Source of the DNA: Aliikangiella marina
GTDB taxonomy: Bacteria; Pseudomonadota; Gammaproteobacteria; Enterobacterales; Kangiellaceae
Direction of reading: 5' to 3'
Assembly (NCBI RefSeq): GCF_007004765.1
Contig: NZ_VIKR01000005.1
Location: 372,001 to 436,000, forward strand
DNA: 64,000 bases
The position numbers were made by a program, and so were the translations under genes. This document shows, in pieces, positions 35,568-44,684 of this stretch; the first letter of the stretch is position 1; every line of letters begins with the position of its first letter. The notes beneath the pieces were generated by a model. That model saw nothing but the letters and a program-made list of their open reading frames with translations, was not told the origin of the DNA and searched no databases.

Positions 35568-36446
35568 ATGAAAAAAATTCTTTTAATGGTTCTGGCTGCT
35601 AGCGTCACTTGGACAGTTAACGCAAAAGAAATAGTTAAAGAGCGGTCGATATATCGAAATGTCGTGATAGTCGAAGAAGGTGATTTGCGTTGCATGCGGT
35701 TTGAAACTCGCCGTCGACAAATAACCAATCAAGCTTGCATGGATATGACCGACAGCAATCGTCTCGTTTTTGAGTATGCACACGGGGCACTTGCAGCCTA
35801 TGCAATTAATCCGCAACCTAAACGAATTTTGGTCTTGGGTCTGGGAGGAGGAACGCTGTCGAATGTACTGCATGAGTTGTCACCCGAGGCGGAAATTGTA
35901 AACGTAGATATTGATCCGGTCGTGGTTAAGCTAGCCAAACAATACTTTGATTATCGAGAAGATGAACGGGTCACTTCAGAGATAAAAGATGGTCGTGTTT
36001 ATGTTAAACGTGCGATGTTAAAGAAAGAAAAATTTGATTGGATTATTTTAGACGCTTTCAATGGTGATTACATTCCTGAGCATTTGATGACCAGAGAGTT
36101 TTTAACTGAAGTAAAAAGCTTACTCAATGAAGGCGGTGTTCTGAGCGCCAACACCTTTAGTAATAGTCTCTTGTATGATTATGAATCTGTCACTTATCAA
36201 AATGTATTCGGTAAGTTGCATATCTTTAAAGCACCAACAAAGGGGAATCGAGTCATTTTTGCATGTAATTGTGATTTTGAAAAATTCCCAGAGTTTGATC
36301 AGCAGCTGGCCCAAAGAGTTAAAAAGTATGGAGTGGACTTAGCAAAAGTTTGGAGTCGTATTAGCGATAGAGTTGATTGGAATACTGATAGTCAGATTCT
36401 TACTGATCAATATTCACCAGCCAATTTGTTAAAGCAGCAAAACTAG
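35568..36446 (+). CDS. Exported spermidine-synthase-like protein
   Basis: The 292-residue protein starts with a clear Sec signal peptide (MKKILLMVLAASVTWTVNA, cleavage after Ala19 is plausible). The mature part is the methyltransferase-like fold of aminopropyltransferases: RILVLGLGGGTLSNVLHEL (SAM/dcSAM loop), VNVDIDPVVVKLAKQYF, VTSEIKDGRVYVKR and FDWIILDAFNGDYIPEHL (D-x-x-x-P region). Enzymes of this fold move aminopropyl or methyl groups. With a signal peptide it should act in the periplasm, where decarboxylated SAM is not expected, so the reaction may differ. ATG 35568 was chosen over a TTG 18 bases earlier because it opens the signal peptide. It pairs with the membrane gene upstream. Confidence 0.8.
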   Translation: MKKILLMVLAASVTWTVNAKEIVKERSIYRNVVIVEEGDLRCMRFETRRRQITNQACMDMTDSNRLVFEYAHGALAAYAINPQPKRILVLGLGGGTLSNVLHELSPEAEIVNVDIDPVVVKLAKQYFDYREDERVTSEIKDGRVYVKRAMLKKEKFDWIILDAFNGDYIPEHLMTREFLTEVKSLLNEGGVLSANTFSNSLLYDYESVTYQNVFGKLHIFKAPTKGNRVIFACNCDFEKFPEFDQQLAQRVKKYGVDLAKVWSRISDRVDWNTDSQILTDQYSPANLLKQQN

Positions 36447-36567
36447 GTTGTTTCAATCAACGCTTTTAAAGGTTGAAGTTTAGTCCGAGCCCAGGGTTAG
36501 TGGATTTATGCGCTAACTTGGGCTATAAGGGTTAAGAGTCGTATTTAATCGGTAGTCAATAATTATA

Positions 36568-38679
36568 ATGAAGACTTTGGTAAACACTTGCATACTTGTT
36601 GCACTTTGGCTAAGTATCTCGTGCCAAGTCAGCGCTGAATCTGAAACCAATGATGACAGTCAACTTTCCGAAGCACTAACCTATCAACATGTTAATCCTC
36701 GACGAGCTATCCAGTTGCTTGAACAAGCGATAGCAACCGCCAGCCAACAAGATCAATTTATCGGAGAACCTGAAGCCATTAAGCGTCTTTGGTTAATTTA
36801 CTTGCTTTATAAAGTCGGTTTAGAACAACAAGCCGAAAAGTATGGAGTACAGCTGTCTTCGAGAGAGGCTACCAGCAAAGCAAAACCCTGGGTCAATCTA
36901 GCCGAAGCGGTTGTTGAACTGAATAAGCAAGAAATCAATAACGCTCAACGGCTTTTGGATAAGGTCGCTTTATATTTAGATGAACATAACAATGAACGTC
37001 TCACTATGTGGCATTCACTCAGTTTAGGAGCGATTGAATCGAGAGGTAGTCAGTACGAAAAAGCCCTAATTCATCTTAATCAAGCAGAAAAACTAGCCAG
37101 TGAATTTAAGAATGCACTAGTACTTATGAACGTATTGTCGCAGCAGATTAATATCGAGTATTACATGAGACAATACAGCAAAGCTTTGGAGCATAATGAG
37201 AATTTTTTAAAGCAATCTAAACGCCTTCAAGATGAGTTTTATGAAGTTTTTGCCTATTCAAATGCAATGAATATTCACTATATGCTGGCACTTCAAGCGG
37301 AACAAGCAGCAGCCGAGATAATCGATGAATCTCTGCAAAAAACTAAGCTTCAAACTGCTGAACGTCACCGTAAGTTATCAGAGAAATACCGTGATTTGGT
37401 GCTTACCGTTGGGGAGGAAGTCGGAGCATTCAAACCCAGAATGCGAGCCTTAATCCAATTACAGAATCAGTTTATTCGAGATGAAAATTTAGACCAAGTA
37501 AAAGCCCTTGTTGCAAAGACGATAGAGATTGCCGATGAGCAAGGTGTTTTATATGAGAAAGGTGTTTCACTGAATAATCTTGCGATAGCCTATCGAACTG
37601 CCGGTTTATATCAAGAGGCACTTGAAGCTCTGGCTGAAGCCGACAAAATCTACCAGACGATACAGCATCCTCAATCAATGCTATGGGCACTAGAAGACTA
37701 TTCTATTATTTATGAGTTAGCCGGCGACCATGAAAACGCTCTAAACTATTATAAACAGTACCATCAGAAGTCACTTGAGTTAATTCAAGAAACCAACAGC
37801 GAGAGAGTTCTTGAATTACAAGAAATTTTTGAAGCTGAGAAAAGTCGCCAGGAAATCCAGCGTCTCAATCAAGACAATACGCTTAAAGCGAGCGAGCTGA
37901 AAGCTCAGCAGCTGCAAACTGCGGTTTTTGTTGGCTTAGGGCTATTCTTGGCGACGGTATTGATATTTTTCTATAGTCGTAACAAATTGATAACAGAGAA
38001 AAATACCAAACTCGATCAGCTAAATGCTAAGTTGCAAGAACAAGCTTTTAGAGATCCGTTGACTAAATTACAGAATCGCCGCTTCCTCAAAGAAATTCAG
38101 CCACGAATGGAGAGTTCAGTTATTCGTCGCGTTCACAAGGATAGCGACTCAAAACAAAAGTTAGGAATAGTTATATTGGACATCGATCATTTTAAAAACA
38201 TTAACGATCAATTTGGTCATGATATTGGAGATACCGTGATTAAAAACTTTGCCGATATACTGACGACAAACCTTAGAGAGGGGGATATTGCGATACGTTG
38301 GGGAGGCGAAGAGTTTTTTGTGACCTTATTTGATACAGACATCCTAGGCGTAGAAACATTTTGTCAGCGGATCATGCAAACTTGTAATCAAGAAACAATG
38401 AAAATCGATGAGCATGAGATTAAAGTGACAGCTTCCCTCGGCTACGCACTGTTTCCTTTAATCAGTGACAACCCTGATTGGTTTAACTGGAATGAAGCAA
38501 TGCGATTGATCGATACTTATCTTTATGCGGCGAAAAAAGAAGGGCGAAACTGCAGTGTGACGGTGGATTTAGAAGCACTTGACGATAGTTTGAGAAGTAA
38601 ACAAGTCATTCTTAGCGCGGACTTTATTGACAAGATTAGTACCACGAGCAGTTATAAAAAACTCACTATTCGCTATTAG
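36568..38679 (+). CDS. Exported TPR-sensor diguanylate cyclase
   Basis: The 703-residue protein has a signal peptide (ILVALWLSISCQVSAES), a large periplasmic helical-repeat domain of TPR type (about 40-420; NNLAIAYRTAGLYQEALEAL and ENALNYYKQYHQKS are clear repeats), a coiled coil and one membrane helix near 450-470. A cytoplasmic GGDEF domain with GGEEF at about 579-583 and I-site REGD completes it. A periplasmic TPR sensor with a cyclase is a known design in marine gammaproteobacteria; the partner protein it binds is unknown. It follows the spermidine-synthase-like gene by 121 bases. The C-terminus extends about 30 residues past the domain. Confidence 0.9.
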   Translation: MKTLVNTCILVALWLSISCQVSAESETNDDSQLSEALTYQHVNPRRAIQLLEQAIATASQQDQFIGEPEAIKRLWLIYLLYKVGLEQQAEKYGVQLSSREATSKAKPWVNLAEAVVELNKQEINNAQRLLDKVALYLDEHNNERLTMWHSLSLGAIESRGSQYEKALIHLNQAEKLASEFKNALVLMNVLSQQINIEYYMRQYSKALEHNENFLKQSKRLQDEFYEVFAYSNAMNIHYMLALQAEQAAAEIIDESLQKTKLQTAERHRKLSEKYRDLVLTVGEEVGAFKPRMRALIQLQNQFIRDENLDQVKALVAKTIEIADEQGVLYEKGVSLNNLAIAYRTAGLYQEALEALAEADKIYQTIQHPQSMLWALEDYSIIYELAGDHENALNYYKQYHQKSLELIQETNSERVLELQEIFEAEKSRQEIQRLNQDNTLKASELKAQQLQTAVFVGLGLFLATVLIFFYSRNKLITEKNTKLDQLNAKLQEQAFRDPLTKLQNRRFLKEIQPRMESSVIRRVHKDSDSKQKLGIVILDIDHFKNINDQFGHDIGDTVIKNFADILTTNLREGDIAIRWGGEEFFVTLFDTDILGVETFCQRIMQTCNQETMKIDEHEIKVTASLGYALFPLISDNPDWFNWNEAMRLIDTYLYAAKKEGRNCSVTVDLEALDDSLRSKQVILSADFIDKISTTSSYKKLTIRY

Positions 38680-38798
38680 TGTTACCAGCAAACTATGTCC
38701 AATTGAAGTTAGCTTTGTTCTCTTTACCTAATTCTGGATGCATCCCGCTTGGTGGACTACACTTGAAAGACTGAACTGTCGATAGAGCCTTTTCGTTA

Positions 38799-39881
38799 GT
38801 GACTCAAACGCTGCCAACCCATTCCGAATCCTTTAATGTTACCCGCGTAAGGGTCGTCTTAGCGATTGGTGGGTTCATGATTCTGGCGTTTATGTTCGCG
38901 GATCTCAGTTTAATTCCACAAGGATTGAAGGACACTTATATCGTCAGTCGGCTCGGGCTCCAGCTACCAGTCGTCATTGTTTTTTTTGCGCTTTCCTATT
39001 GGCGTCACTTCAAGCCGATTTATCAACCAGCGCTTTGCTTCGTATTGTTATGGCTTTCCTTTGTCAATTATGGATTTACCGTCATTTGTTGGCAGCAGGT
39101 TGGCTTTGTTTTTCCCTATGAAGGCGTACTGATGTATGCTTTTTTCGGCTTCTTTGCAATGCGTTTATCGTTTCGTTTTGCAATATATTTTGTGACAATC
39201 AATACGGTTGCTTTTTATTTTATTGTTCAGCTTTATCCGATTTACGGCGAGCGCAGCTGGGTTAACCTTGGGTTTGTGTTTGGCGCACAGCTGGTGGGAC
39301 TAGTGGGCTTATATGATTTAAAACGAAAAATAAGCTCACTGAATGAAGCAAATTCTCGATTAAAGTCGTTAAGTGAAATTGATCAACTCACGGGGATCTA
39401 TAATCGGCGCTATTATGAAAATAAATCGAAGGACTTATTTTCTTGGTGTAAAAGAGCTGGCGACACGCTCGCTGTATTTATGGTGGATATTGACCATTTT
39501 AAAGATTTTAATGATGGTTATGGACATCAGAAAGGCGATGAAACTATCGCCTTGCAGGCAAAGATATTACAGCAAATATTCAAACGAGATTGGGATCTCG
39601 TTGCACGATATGGCGGCGAAGAGTTTGTTATCGTTGCACCGCAATTAACCAGTGACCAAGCTCAGCATCAAGCAGAGCGAATTATCGCTGCTTGGCAGAA
39701 AAAAGCGGTTGAGCATACTCACGGTAATGGCACCGGATTAGTGAGTTGCTCGATAGGTATATTTTGTGGCGTGCCGAGTCAGACTCAAAATATCGAAGCT
39801 TTCGTCGACCATGCGGATCAAGCGCTTTATCAAGCTAAAGCTGATGGACGCGCTAGATTTTGTATTACGACCAATCCTTAA
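38799..39881 (+). CDS. Membrane GGDEF diguanylate cyclase
   Basis: The 360-residue protein has about six membrane helices in residues 18-172, a coiled linker (KISSLNEANSRLKSLSEIDQL) and a GGDEF domain with GGEEF at about 272-276 and an I-site (RDWD). It should be an active, product-inhibited cyclase. The GTG start at 38799 has no visible ribosome site, and a shorter form is possible, but the hydrophobic helices begin soon after. Its last codons and stop lie in a perfect 17-base tandem duplication (see repeat entry). Confidence 0.88.
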   Translation: MTQTLPTHSESFNVTRVRVVLAIGGFMILAFMFADLSLIPQGLKDTYIVSRLGLQLPVVIVFFALSYWRHFKPIYQPALCFVLLWLSFVNYGFTVICWQQVGFVFPYEGVLMYAFFGFFAMRLSFRFAIYFVTINTVAFYFIVQLYPIYGERSWVNLGFVFGAQLVGLVGLYDLKRKISSLNEANSRLKSLSEIDQLTGIYNRRYYENKSKDLFSWCKRAGDTLAVFMVDIDHFKDFNDGYGHQKGDETIALQAKILQQIFKRDWDLVARYGGEEFVIVAPQLTSDQAQHQAERIIAAWQKKAVEHTHGNGTGLVSCSIGIFCGVPSQTQNIEAFVDHADQALYQAKADGRARFCITTNP

Positions 39882-39899
39882 ATACGACCAATCCTTAAA
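39866..39899. repeat. Perfect 17-base tandem duplication across a stop codon
   Basis: TACGACCAATCCTTAAA occurs twice with no gap, at 39866-39882 and 39883-39899. The first copy holds the last codons and TAA stop of the GGDEF gene. It looks like a recent slippage duplication with no effect on the protein. Confidence 0.9.
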
Positions 39900-40053
39900 A
39901 TCGATCTCATTCCACACTCACTCGCAGATTAAGATATCTCAATATTTTTTGATTTTTGTTTGCCACTGACATTTACGGCTAAATAAATGACACGTTCAGC
40001 CATGTAGCGTTTTTCATCTCTATGTTAGCGTCTTATTACACTTTTCCGTTTTT

Positions 40054-40076
40054 ACTCGTCCTAACAAACGACGAGT
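40054..40076. repeat. Inverted repeat in the leader of the protease gene
   Basis: ACTCGTC and GACGAGT are perfect 7-base arms around CTAACAAAC; a third GGACGAG half-site follows at 40083-40089. It lies about 80 bases before the protease start and could be an operator or a leader hairpin. Confidence 0.4.
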
Positions 40077-40157
40077 ATTTAACGGACGAGACAAGATGGA
40101 TCGTAAATCTAAAAAATAATCGAATCGATAATAAAAAATTATTTCACGAGGCTGAAC

Positions 40158-42332
40158 ATGAGCAAAAAAATAATACTGGCTAGCGGGTTGTGCCTTGGCA
40201 TACTCTTTTCTGTTACTTCAATCGCAAATTCTTCGAGCTCAAAATCTTCAGGTTTTACCGCTTCGCAAACTCGAAATTTGGCGAGCCTAGATAACTTACA
40301 GTCGCAAAAAGTGCGAACAGCAAAACCGCTAGATTTTAAAGCGTTGATTACCGATAAAAGCTTTGTCAGTAGCGATAAAATTTCCCAATACAGTGCGATT
40401 AATCATAAAAAGATCAAGATTCATCGTCCTGGCGCGAGCTTTATTAAAATTCATTTTAGCCGTCTATATTTATCTGAAGGCACTTATATTGAAGTTAGAA
40501 ATTCTGATGGCACTCAAGTACATCGATATGGTAACGAGAATCCGTCTTTATATACGTTGCGCGATGGAGACAACGGAGTAACTTCATTTTCGGCATTAAC
40601 AGTATTTGGAGAGACTGTGATCATTGAGCTCATAGATCCGAATAATTTAGCCGCTAATTATCATATTGAAGTTGATTCAATCATGGAAGGACTTCCAGAA
40701 AACGAACTGGAAAACGCCTATATTGAGTCGGATAGTTTAGATCTTGTTCCTCTCTCAACGTGTGGCGTCAATGAGCGTCGTGATGTTGCTTGCTTTGAGG
40801 ATTCTCATCCGATTGAGTTTGAACGGTCGCGACCTGTTGCTCGGCTGCTGATTAATGGTTCTAGTTCCTGCTCTGCGTGGCGAGTTGGTGAGGATAATCG
40901 ACTTTTCACGAATAACCACTGTATCTCTGGCGTTGCAGGTCCAAGTAAGACAGAAGTATGGTTCAACTACCAAAAATCTGGCTGTAACTCTGGTTCGACA
41001 TCGGGAAGGGTGATTGTCACTGGTGATCAATTACTAGCGACCAATAAAGAGCTTGATTTTACTTTATTCACGGTTAAGAACTTTGAACAGATTCAACAGT
41101 TTGGGCATTTTGGTTTAGATGTTAGGGACCCGATTGAACAGGAAAGGATTTTTATTCCGCAACATGGTCGAGGACAGCCGAAACAGCTCTCTATCGTCAG
41201 TGATCAAAATAGCGATGGTATGTGCCGAGTTGATGTGACTTTGGCTGATGGTTCAGCGCCAAACACTGATATGGGATATATGTGCGATACCATTGGAGGA
41301 AGTTCTGGTTCACCTGTTTTAGCGGCAAGCTCAAATAATGTGATCGCGCTACACCATTTTGGCGGGTGTCCCAACCAAGGGGTGCTAATTAACCAAATAT
41401 GGCCACAAGTCGCAGAGTTTTTTAACTATCAAATACCGGTTGGCGACAATTCGCCGGTTGTTGGTCGACCGAATGCAGATTTTGAGTATTCCGCGAACTC
41501 GTTATCAGTCTCCTTTACCGATAGAAGTAGTGATGATGGCAGTATCGTAAATTATCTATGGGACTTCGGTGACGGTCAGCAGAGCAGCTTAAGAAATCCG
41601 ACTCACAATTTTAATCGTTCAGGGACTTATTCAGTGAGCTTAACGGTTACTGACAATGATAATCTCAATGATACATATACTGTCGATATAACCGTCGAAA
41701 ATGAGCTCGACGGTATGTTACTGAAAGGAGTACCGGTAGAGGGGGTATCGGGGGCGACTGGTGATGAGGTCGAATTTTATTTTGATGTACCTGAAAATGC
41801 GCGCACTGCTTCATTTAAAATTTTGGGTGGAAGCGGTGACGCGGACATTTATGTGAGGTTTGGCGCCGAACCAACGACAAGTCGTTATGATTGTCGTCCG
41901 TATAAAAGTGGTAATAGCGAAACTTGTAGCTTTAATCCCGCTCAAGCGGGCCGCTATTTTGTCATGCTCAGAGCTTATCGAAGTTATTCCAATGTTTCAC
42001 TAGTCGCGGATTACACTGAAGGTTCTGGTGATGAATTGCGATTCGATGAAACTGGATTGTCTGGGGCACGTGGCAGTTGGCAGCACTTTACCCTCGAGCT
42101 GCCAGAGGGTATGACTGAACTTTCAGCCGTAATGTCCGGCGGTAGTGGTGATGCTGATTTGTATGTGCGATATGGCTCTCAACCGACAACCTCTGGCTAT
42201 CAGTGCCGTCCGTATAAAAACGGTAACAATGAATCTTGCAAGATTAATAATCCTAGTGCTGGAACTTGGTTTATTAGTGTTAGAGCGTACAGCAGTTTCT
42301 CGAATGTAGATTTAACGGGCGAAGCCCTTTAG
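40158..42332 (+). CDS. Secreted trypsin-like serine protease with PKD and two PPC domains
   Basis: The 724-residue exported protein has a signal peptide (about 1-23), a propeptide (about 24-200) and a chymotrypsin-fold domain. His254 in TNNHCI, Asp300 in ELDFTLF and Ser383 in GGSSGSPV form the triad; the GSSGSP form and NNHC resemble lysyl-endopeptidase-like enzymes, but specificity is not proven. A PKD domain follows (about 430-515; WDFGDGQ, DNDNLNDTYTVDITV). Two pre-peptidase C-terminal (PPC) domains come last, both with GGSGDADxYVR and DCRPYK or QCRPYK and ending FSNVDL or YSNVSL. PKD and PPC domains usually help binding of insoluble substrates or secretion and are often removed. Paired Cys in the C-terminal domains suggest disulphides. 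Confidence 0.93.
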   Translation: MSKKIILASGLCLGILFSVTSIANSSSSKSSGFTASQTRNLASLDNLQSQKVRTAKPLDFKALITDKSFVSSDKISQYSAINHKKIKIHRPGASFIKIHFSRLYLSEGTYIEVRNSDGTQVHRYGNENPSLYTLRDGDNGVTSFSALTVFGETVIIELIDPNNLAANYHIEVDSIMEGLPENELENAYIESDSLDLVPLSTCGVNERRDVACFEDSHPIEFERSRPVARLLINGSSSCSAWRVGEDNRLFTNNHCISGVAGPSKTEVWFNYQKSGCNSGSTSGRVIVTGDQLLATNKELDFTLFTVKNFEQIQQFGHFGLDVRDPIEQERIFIPQHGRGQPKQLSIVSDQNSDGMCRVDVTLADGSAPNTDMGYMCDTIGGSSGSPVLAASSNNVIALHHFGGCPNQGVLINQIWPQVAEFFNYQIPVGDNSPVVGRPNADFEYSANSLSVSFTDRSSDDGSIVNYLWDFGDGQQSSLRNPTHNFNRSGTYSVSLTVTDNDNLNDTYTVDITVENELDGMLLKGVPVEGVSGATGDEVEFYFDVPENARTASFKILGGSGDADIYVRFGAEPTTSRYDCRPYKSGNSETCSFNPAQAGRYFVMLRAYRSYSNVSLVADYTEGSGDELRFDETGLSGARGSWQHFTLELPEGMTELSAVMSGGSGDADLYVRYGSQPTTSGYQCRPYKNGNNESCKINNPSAGTWFISVRAYSSFSNVDLTGEAL

Positions 42333-42362
42333 CGATGTATTGTGCCAAGGAGGGCATTCTAG

Positions 42363-42392
42363 ACCGACTAATTAACAGGGTGACTAGTCGGT
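42363..42392. terminator. Inverted repeat between convergent genes
   Basis: ACCGACTA and TAGTCGGT are perfect 8-base arms around a 15-base loop, 30 bases after the protease stop and 9 bases before the convergent esterase end. It could serve both genes as a terminator, although no T-run follows. Confidence 0.4.
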
Positions 42393-42400
42393 TGATCACT

Positions 42401-43009
42401 TTAATCAATCGCTCCGCTGGTTTGCATTAGTTGATAGATCCGATTAGCAAGCGCTTGGTATCCCGCGCCGTTTAAGTGGATGGGGTCAGACTTGTACTGT
42501 CTTGAGCGGAGCAGCTCAGAAAGCGAGTCACCGTCATAGACTAGGGCGTACTGTTCTGCCAGTTCTTGATAAAATGGTGCGCTATCTGAAAACAATTTCT
42601 TTTCTGGAACTCCCATAAAAATAATTCTAATCTCTCTCGCTTGTGCAATTTCGATCATCGTTGCTAGATTTTGTTTAGTCGTTTTGGGGTTGTGGTTTCG
42701 TAGGATGTCGTTACCGCCTTCCATCAAAATCACCATGTCTGGCTGATGCTTATCTAAGACTTGAGCAAATCGTTGTAAGCCACCGGTTGTTGTTTCGCCA
42801 GAGATGCCTTCATTGACCACTTCAAATCCTGTTAACTCGGCGAGAGCTTGCGGATAAGTCGGCCCGTTTCCTGAGCCGACGCCATAGGTTAAGCTATCGC
42901 CAAAAGCCACAATTTTTGAGCCATACGCTAAGGGGGGGAGTTTTGGCTCGCTGCAGCCGATGACCGCAAAAGTAAAAATAATCAGTAAAACAGATTTTAG
43001 TTTTAACAT
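42401..43009 (-). CDS. GDSL/SGNH arylesterase, probable lipoprotein
   Basis: The 202-residue hydrolase has block I FGDSLTYGVG (catalytic Ser), block II NEGISGETTTGGL (Gly), block III GGND (Asn) and block V DPIHLNGAGYQAL (Asp/His). The closest family as I recall is TesA/arylesterase, which cleaves acyl esters and thioesters in the periplasm. The N-terminus (LLIIFTFAVIGC) ends in a lipobox with Cys19, followed by Ser-Glu, so outer-membrane attachment is expected. ATG 43009 is the natural start. It is a single-gene unit. Confidence 0.9.
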   Translation of the reverse strand: MLKLKSVLLIIFTFAVIGCSEPKLPPLAYGSKIVAFGDSLTYGVGSGNGPTYPQALAELTGFEVVNEGISGETTTGGLQRFAQVLDKHQPDMVILMEGGNDILRNHNPKTTKQNLATMIEIAQAREIRIIFMGVPEKKLFSDSAPFYQELAEQYALVYDGDSLSELLRSRQYKSDPIHLNGAGYQALANRIYQLMQTSGAID

Positions 43010-43213
43010 TTGAGCGTCCTAAACTTTCAGCACTAAATGGTTGTTTGCGGATAATAGAGGAATCTACGGATTAAATCGATAATTGGGCCAAATTGGGAAC
43101 ACCATTGAACAGAAAAGCGATTGTTTCGGGTTTACAACCAATTCGATTAGTAAAGCGTGTTGATAAGACTCCACCAACTGACGTAGGTTGACGGAGCCCA
43201 GTTGGTAAAGTGC

Positions 43214-43585
43214 TTATTGTTTTGAGTAAAGACCGACTCGGTTGCCTTCACTATCAATAAATTGCGCGAAATATCCGCCAGCGCCATCTTGAATAGCGGT
43301 TTTAGGGACGACAACTTGGTTGCCCAGTTTAGTAATTTTGCTCAAGGGCTCGCTGATATCGTCACCGCCATTAAGGTAAATTACCGTGCCTTGAGCACTG
43401 GGTGAATAACCTTCACCTGCTACGAGCGCGCCTGATACCAAATCTTCGTCAGTCGCGAACATAGCGTAATCGTATCCGCTCATATCTTCTCGTTTAAACT
43501 CGACATTCAAGATATCTTTGTAGAATTTCATTGCTCTTTCCATGTCATTGACAGGTAGTTCTGACCAAGTAACCATGTGATCCAT
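43214..43585 (-). CDS. VOC-family (glyoxalase-like) protein
   Basis: The 123-residue protein is a single VOC-type fold: VTWSELPVNDMERAMKFYKDIL at the start and AQFIDSEGNRVGLYSKQ at the end. It resembles the predicted enzymes related to lactoylglutathione lyase and the bleomycin-resistance group, with both halves present. The metal ligand and function are not clear from sequence. The ATG at 43585 opens directly upstream of a divergent region with a strong palindrome. Confidence 0.85.
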   Translation of the reverse strand: MDHMVTWSELPVNDMERAMKFYKDILNVEFKREDMSGYDYAMFATDEDLVSGALVAGEGYSPSAQGTVIYLNGGDDISEPLSKITKLGNQVVVPKTAIQDGAGGYFAQFIDSEGNRVGLYSKQ

Positions 43586-43897
43586 ATTTTTATCCTCGTG
43601 ATTATGTATTGAAAAGTGAATCAGGGGTGTGTCGAGTAGGTTAGCCTGAGCCTCCTGACAGGGTAGTGTCAGGAGGTTATAAAAAATTTTTTCAATAACA
43701 AAAAATTATCAAATTGAAGAGAACCAATTATTGGCTTACGCATACGAATCACTTAAAATACCCCTTCAGGTTTGGGAAACGCCTGCCCTACAAAAGAGTT
43801 ATGCTCACTCCTTAGAAAGAAATAAACTTTACATGAGTGTTTATTTTTAAACGTAATCGATTGCTTTGGTAGGGGAAAGCGATAGTAGGAGACGTTT
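43586..43897. other. Divergent gap with a perfect 10-base palindrome
   Basis: This 312-base gap separates the VOC gene (leftward) from an unknown gene (rightward). CCTCCTGACA-GGGTAG-TGTCAGGAGG (43651-43676) is a perfect 10-base inverted repeat and is followed by an A6T6 tract. The rest is AT-rich, and AGGAG at 43886-43890 serves the rightward gene. Confidence 0.6.
43651..43676. promoter_or_regulatory. Perfect 10-base inverted repeat (operator or attenuator)
   Basis: Arms CCTCCTGACA and TGTCAGGAGG enclose GGGTAG, with TTATAAAAAATTTTTT following. Being upstream of both divergent genes, it is more likely an operator or a leader hairpin than a normal terminator, although its shape would also fit one for rightward transcription. 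Confidence 0.5.
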
Positions 43898-44473
43898 ATG
43901 AATCATTCATTTCCACAAAGAAATACCCTCACTGAACCCGCGATTCTTTTGGGCAAAAATCTTAATTTTTATAAAGCACAAGCGGCTAAACTACACAAAC
44001 AAATTAAGCAGTCTGATTTGATTTTGCAAAGCGATCTCAATATTAGGCTTGCCCAATTTAATATGGAGTATTGGCTAGAATCACCGAGTACTGTTAAGCG
44101 TAAACAAGTGTTGAACCTTATTGCCTTAGAGAACGGGTTTGCTAATTGGCAGGCACTCAAGTCAAGAGTGGAATTGGAAACTGCGCTGGATTTCCAAACC
44201 TTTTTCTGTCGTCACGGATTAGGTGGCTATTTAAATCATTGGTTCACAAATTACGCTGAAGCAAAAGCGCATCAAAATGCCTACGGTGGAATTTTGCTGC
44301 CATATAGACAGCAATTTTTTGTGACGCCGATAAACTTTTTGGACAAACTCGGTTTTGACCAGTCAGATGAAGAATGGCGAGCAATTGGCTTTGATTGGGT
44401 CGTTCCAAAATCAAATAGAGCCAAGTTAAGGATCATCAAAACGATTGTCACTCAATTTACCAGCGAGGAGTAA
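43898..44473 (+). CDS. Conserved protein of unknown function
   Basis: I do not recognise this 191-residue soluble protein with certainty. Residues 45-90 contain a motif common in several small uncharacterised families, GFANWQALKSRVE (A-x-E-x-G-F-x-x-W-x-x-L-K), after a Lys/Leu-rich helix. The C-terminal half is rich in aromatic residues and has no known motif. The start at ATG 43898 is firm because AGGAG lies eight bases upstream. No partner gene is close on the same strand. Confidence 0.6.
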   Translation: MNHSFPQRNTLTEPAILLGKNLNFYKAQAAKLHKQIKQSDLILQSDLNIRLAQFNMEYWLESPSTVKRKQVLNLIALENGFANWQALKSRVELETALDFQTFFCRHGLGGYLNHWFTNYAEAKAHQNAYGGILLPYRQQFFVTPINFLDKLGFDQSDEEWRAIGFDWVVPKSNRAKLRIIKTIVTQFTSEE

Positions 44474-44550
44474 TGAGAGAGGAGCAAGCTGTTCTCGAGA
44501 CCCATTGGCTCGATCCTTAATCTTTGCGTTCCGGTGTTCTCAATCAAAGA

Positions 44551-44576
44551 TTAAAAATGCCCGGCTTTCGCCGGGC
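44551..44576 (-). terminator. Rho-independent terminator on the minus strand
   Basis: Read leftward, GCCCGGC-GAAA-GCCGGGC is a perfect 7-base GC stem with a GAAA tetraloop, followed by ATTTTTAA. It is well placed to end transcription of the minus-strand small gene at 44685-44915. The stem could also stop rightward transcripts from 44473, although no T-run follows on that strand. Confidence 0.8.
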
Positions 44577-44684
44577 TGACAAACCATAACCGAGTAGAGA
44601 TGGGGTCACCGTTGGTTACGGTTTATATAGGCAACATAAAGCTTCAACAGTAAGGTAGGTCGATAATTGAGATGCCTGACTAAT

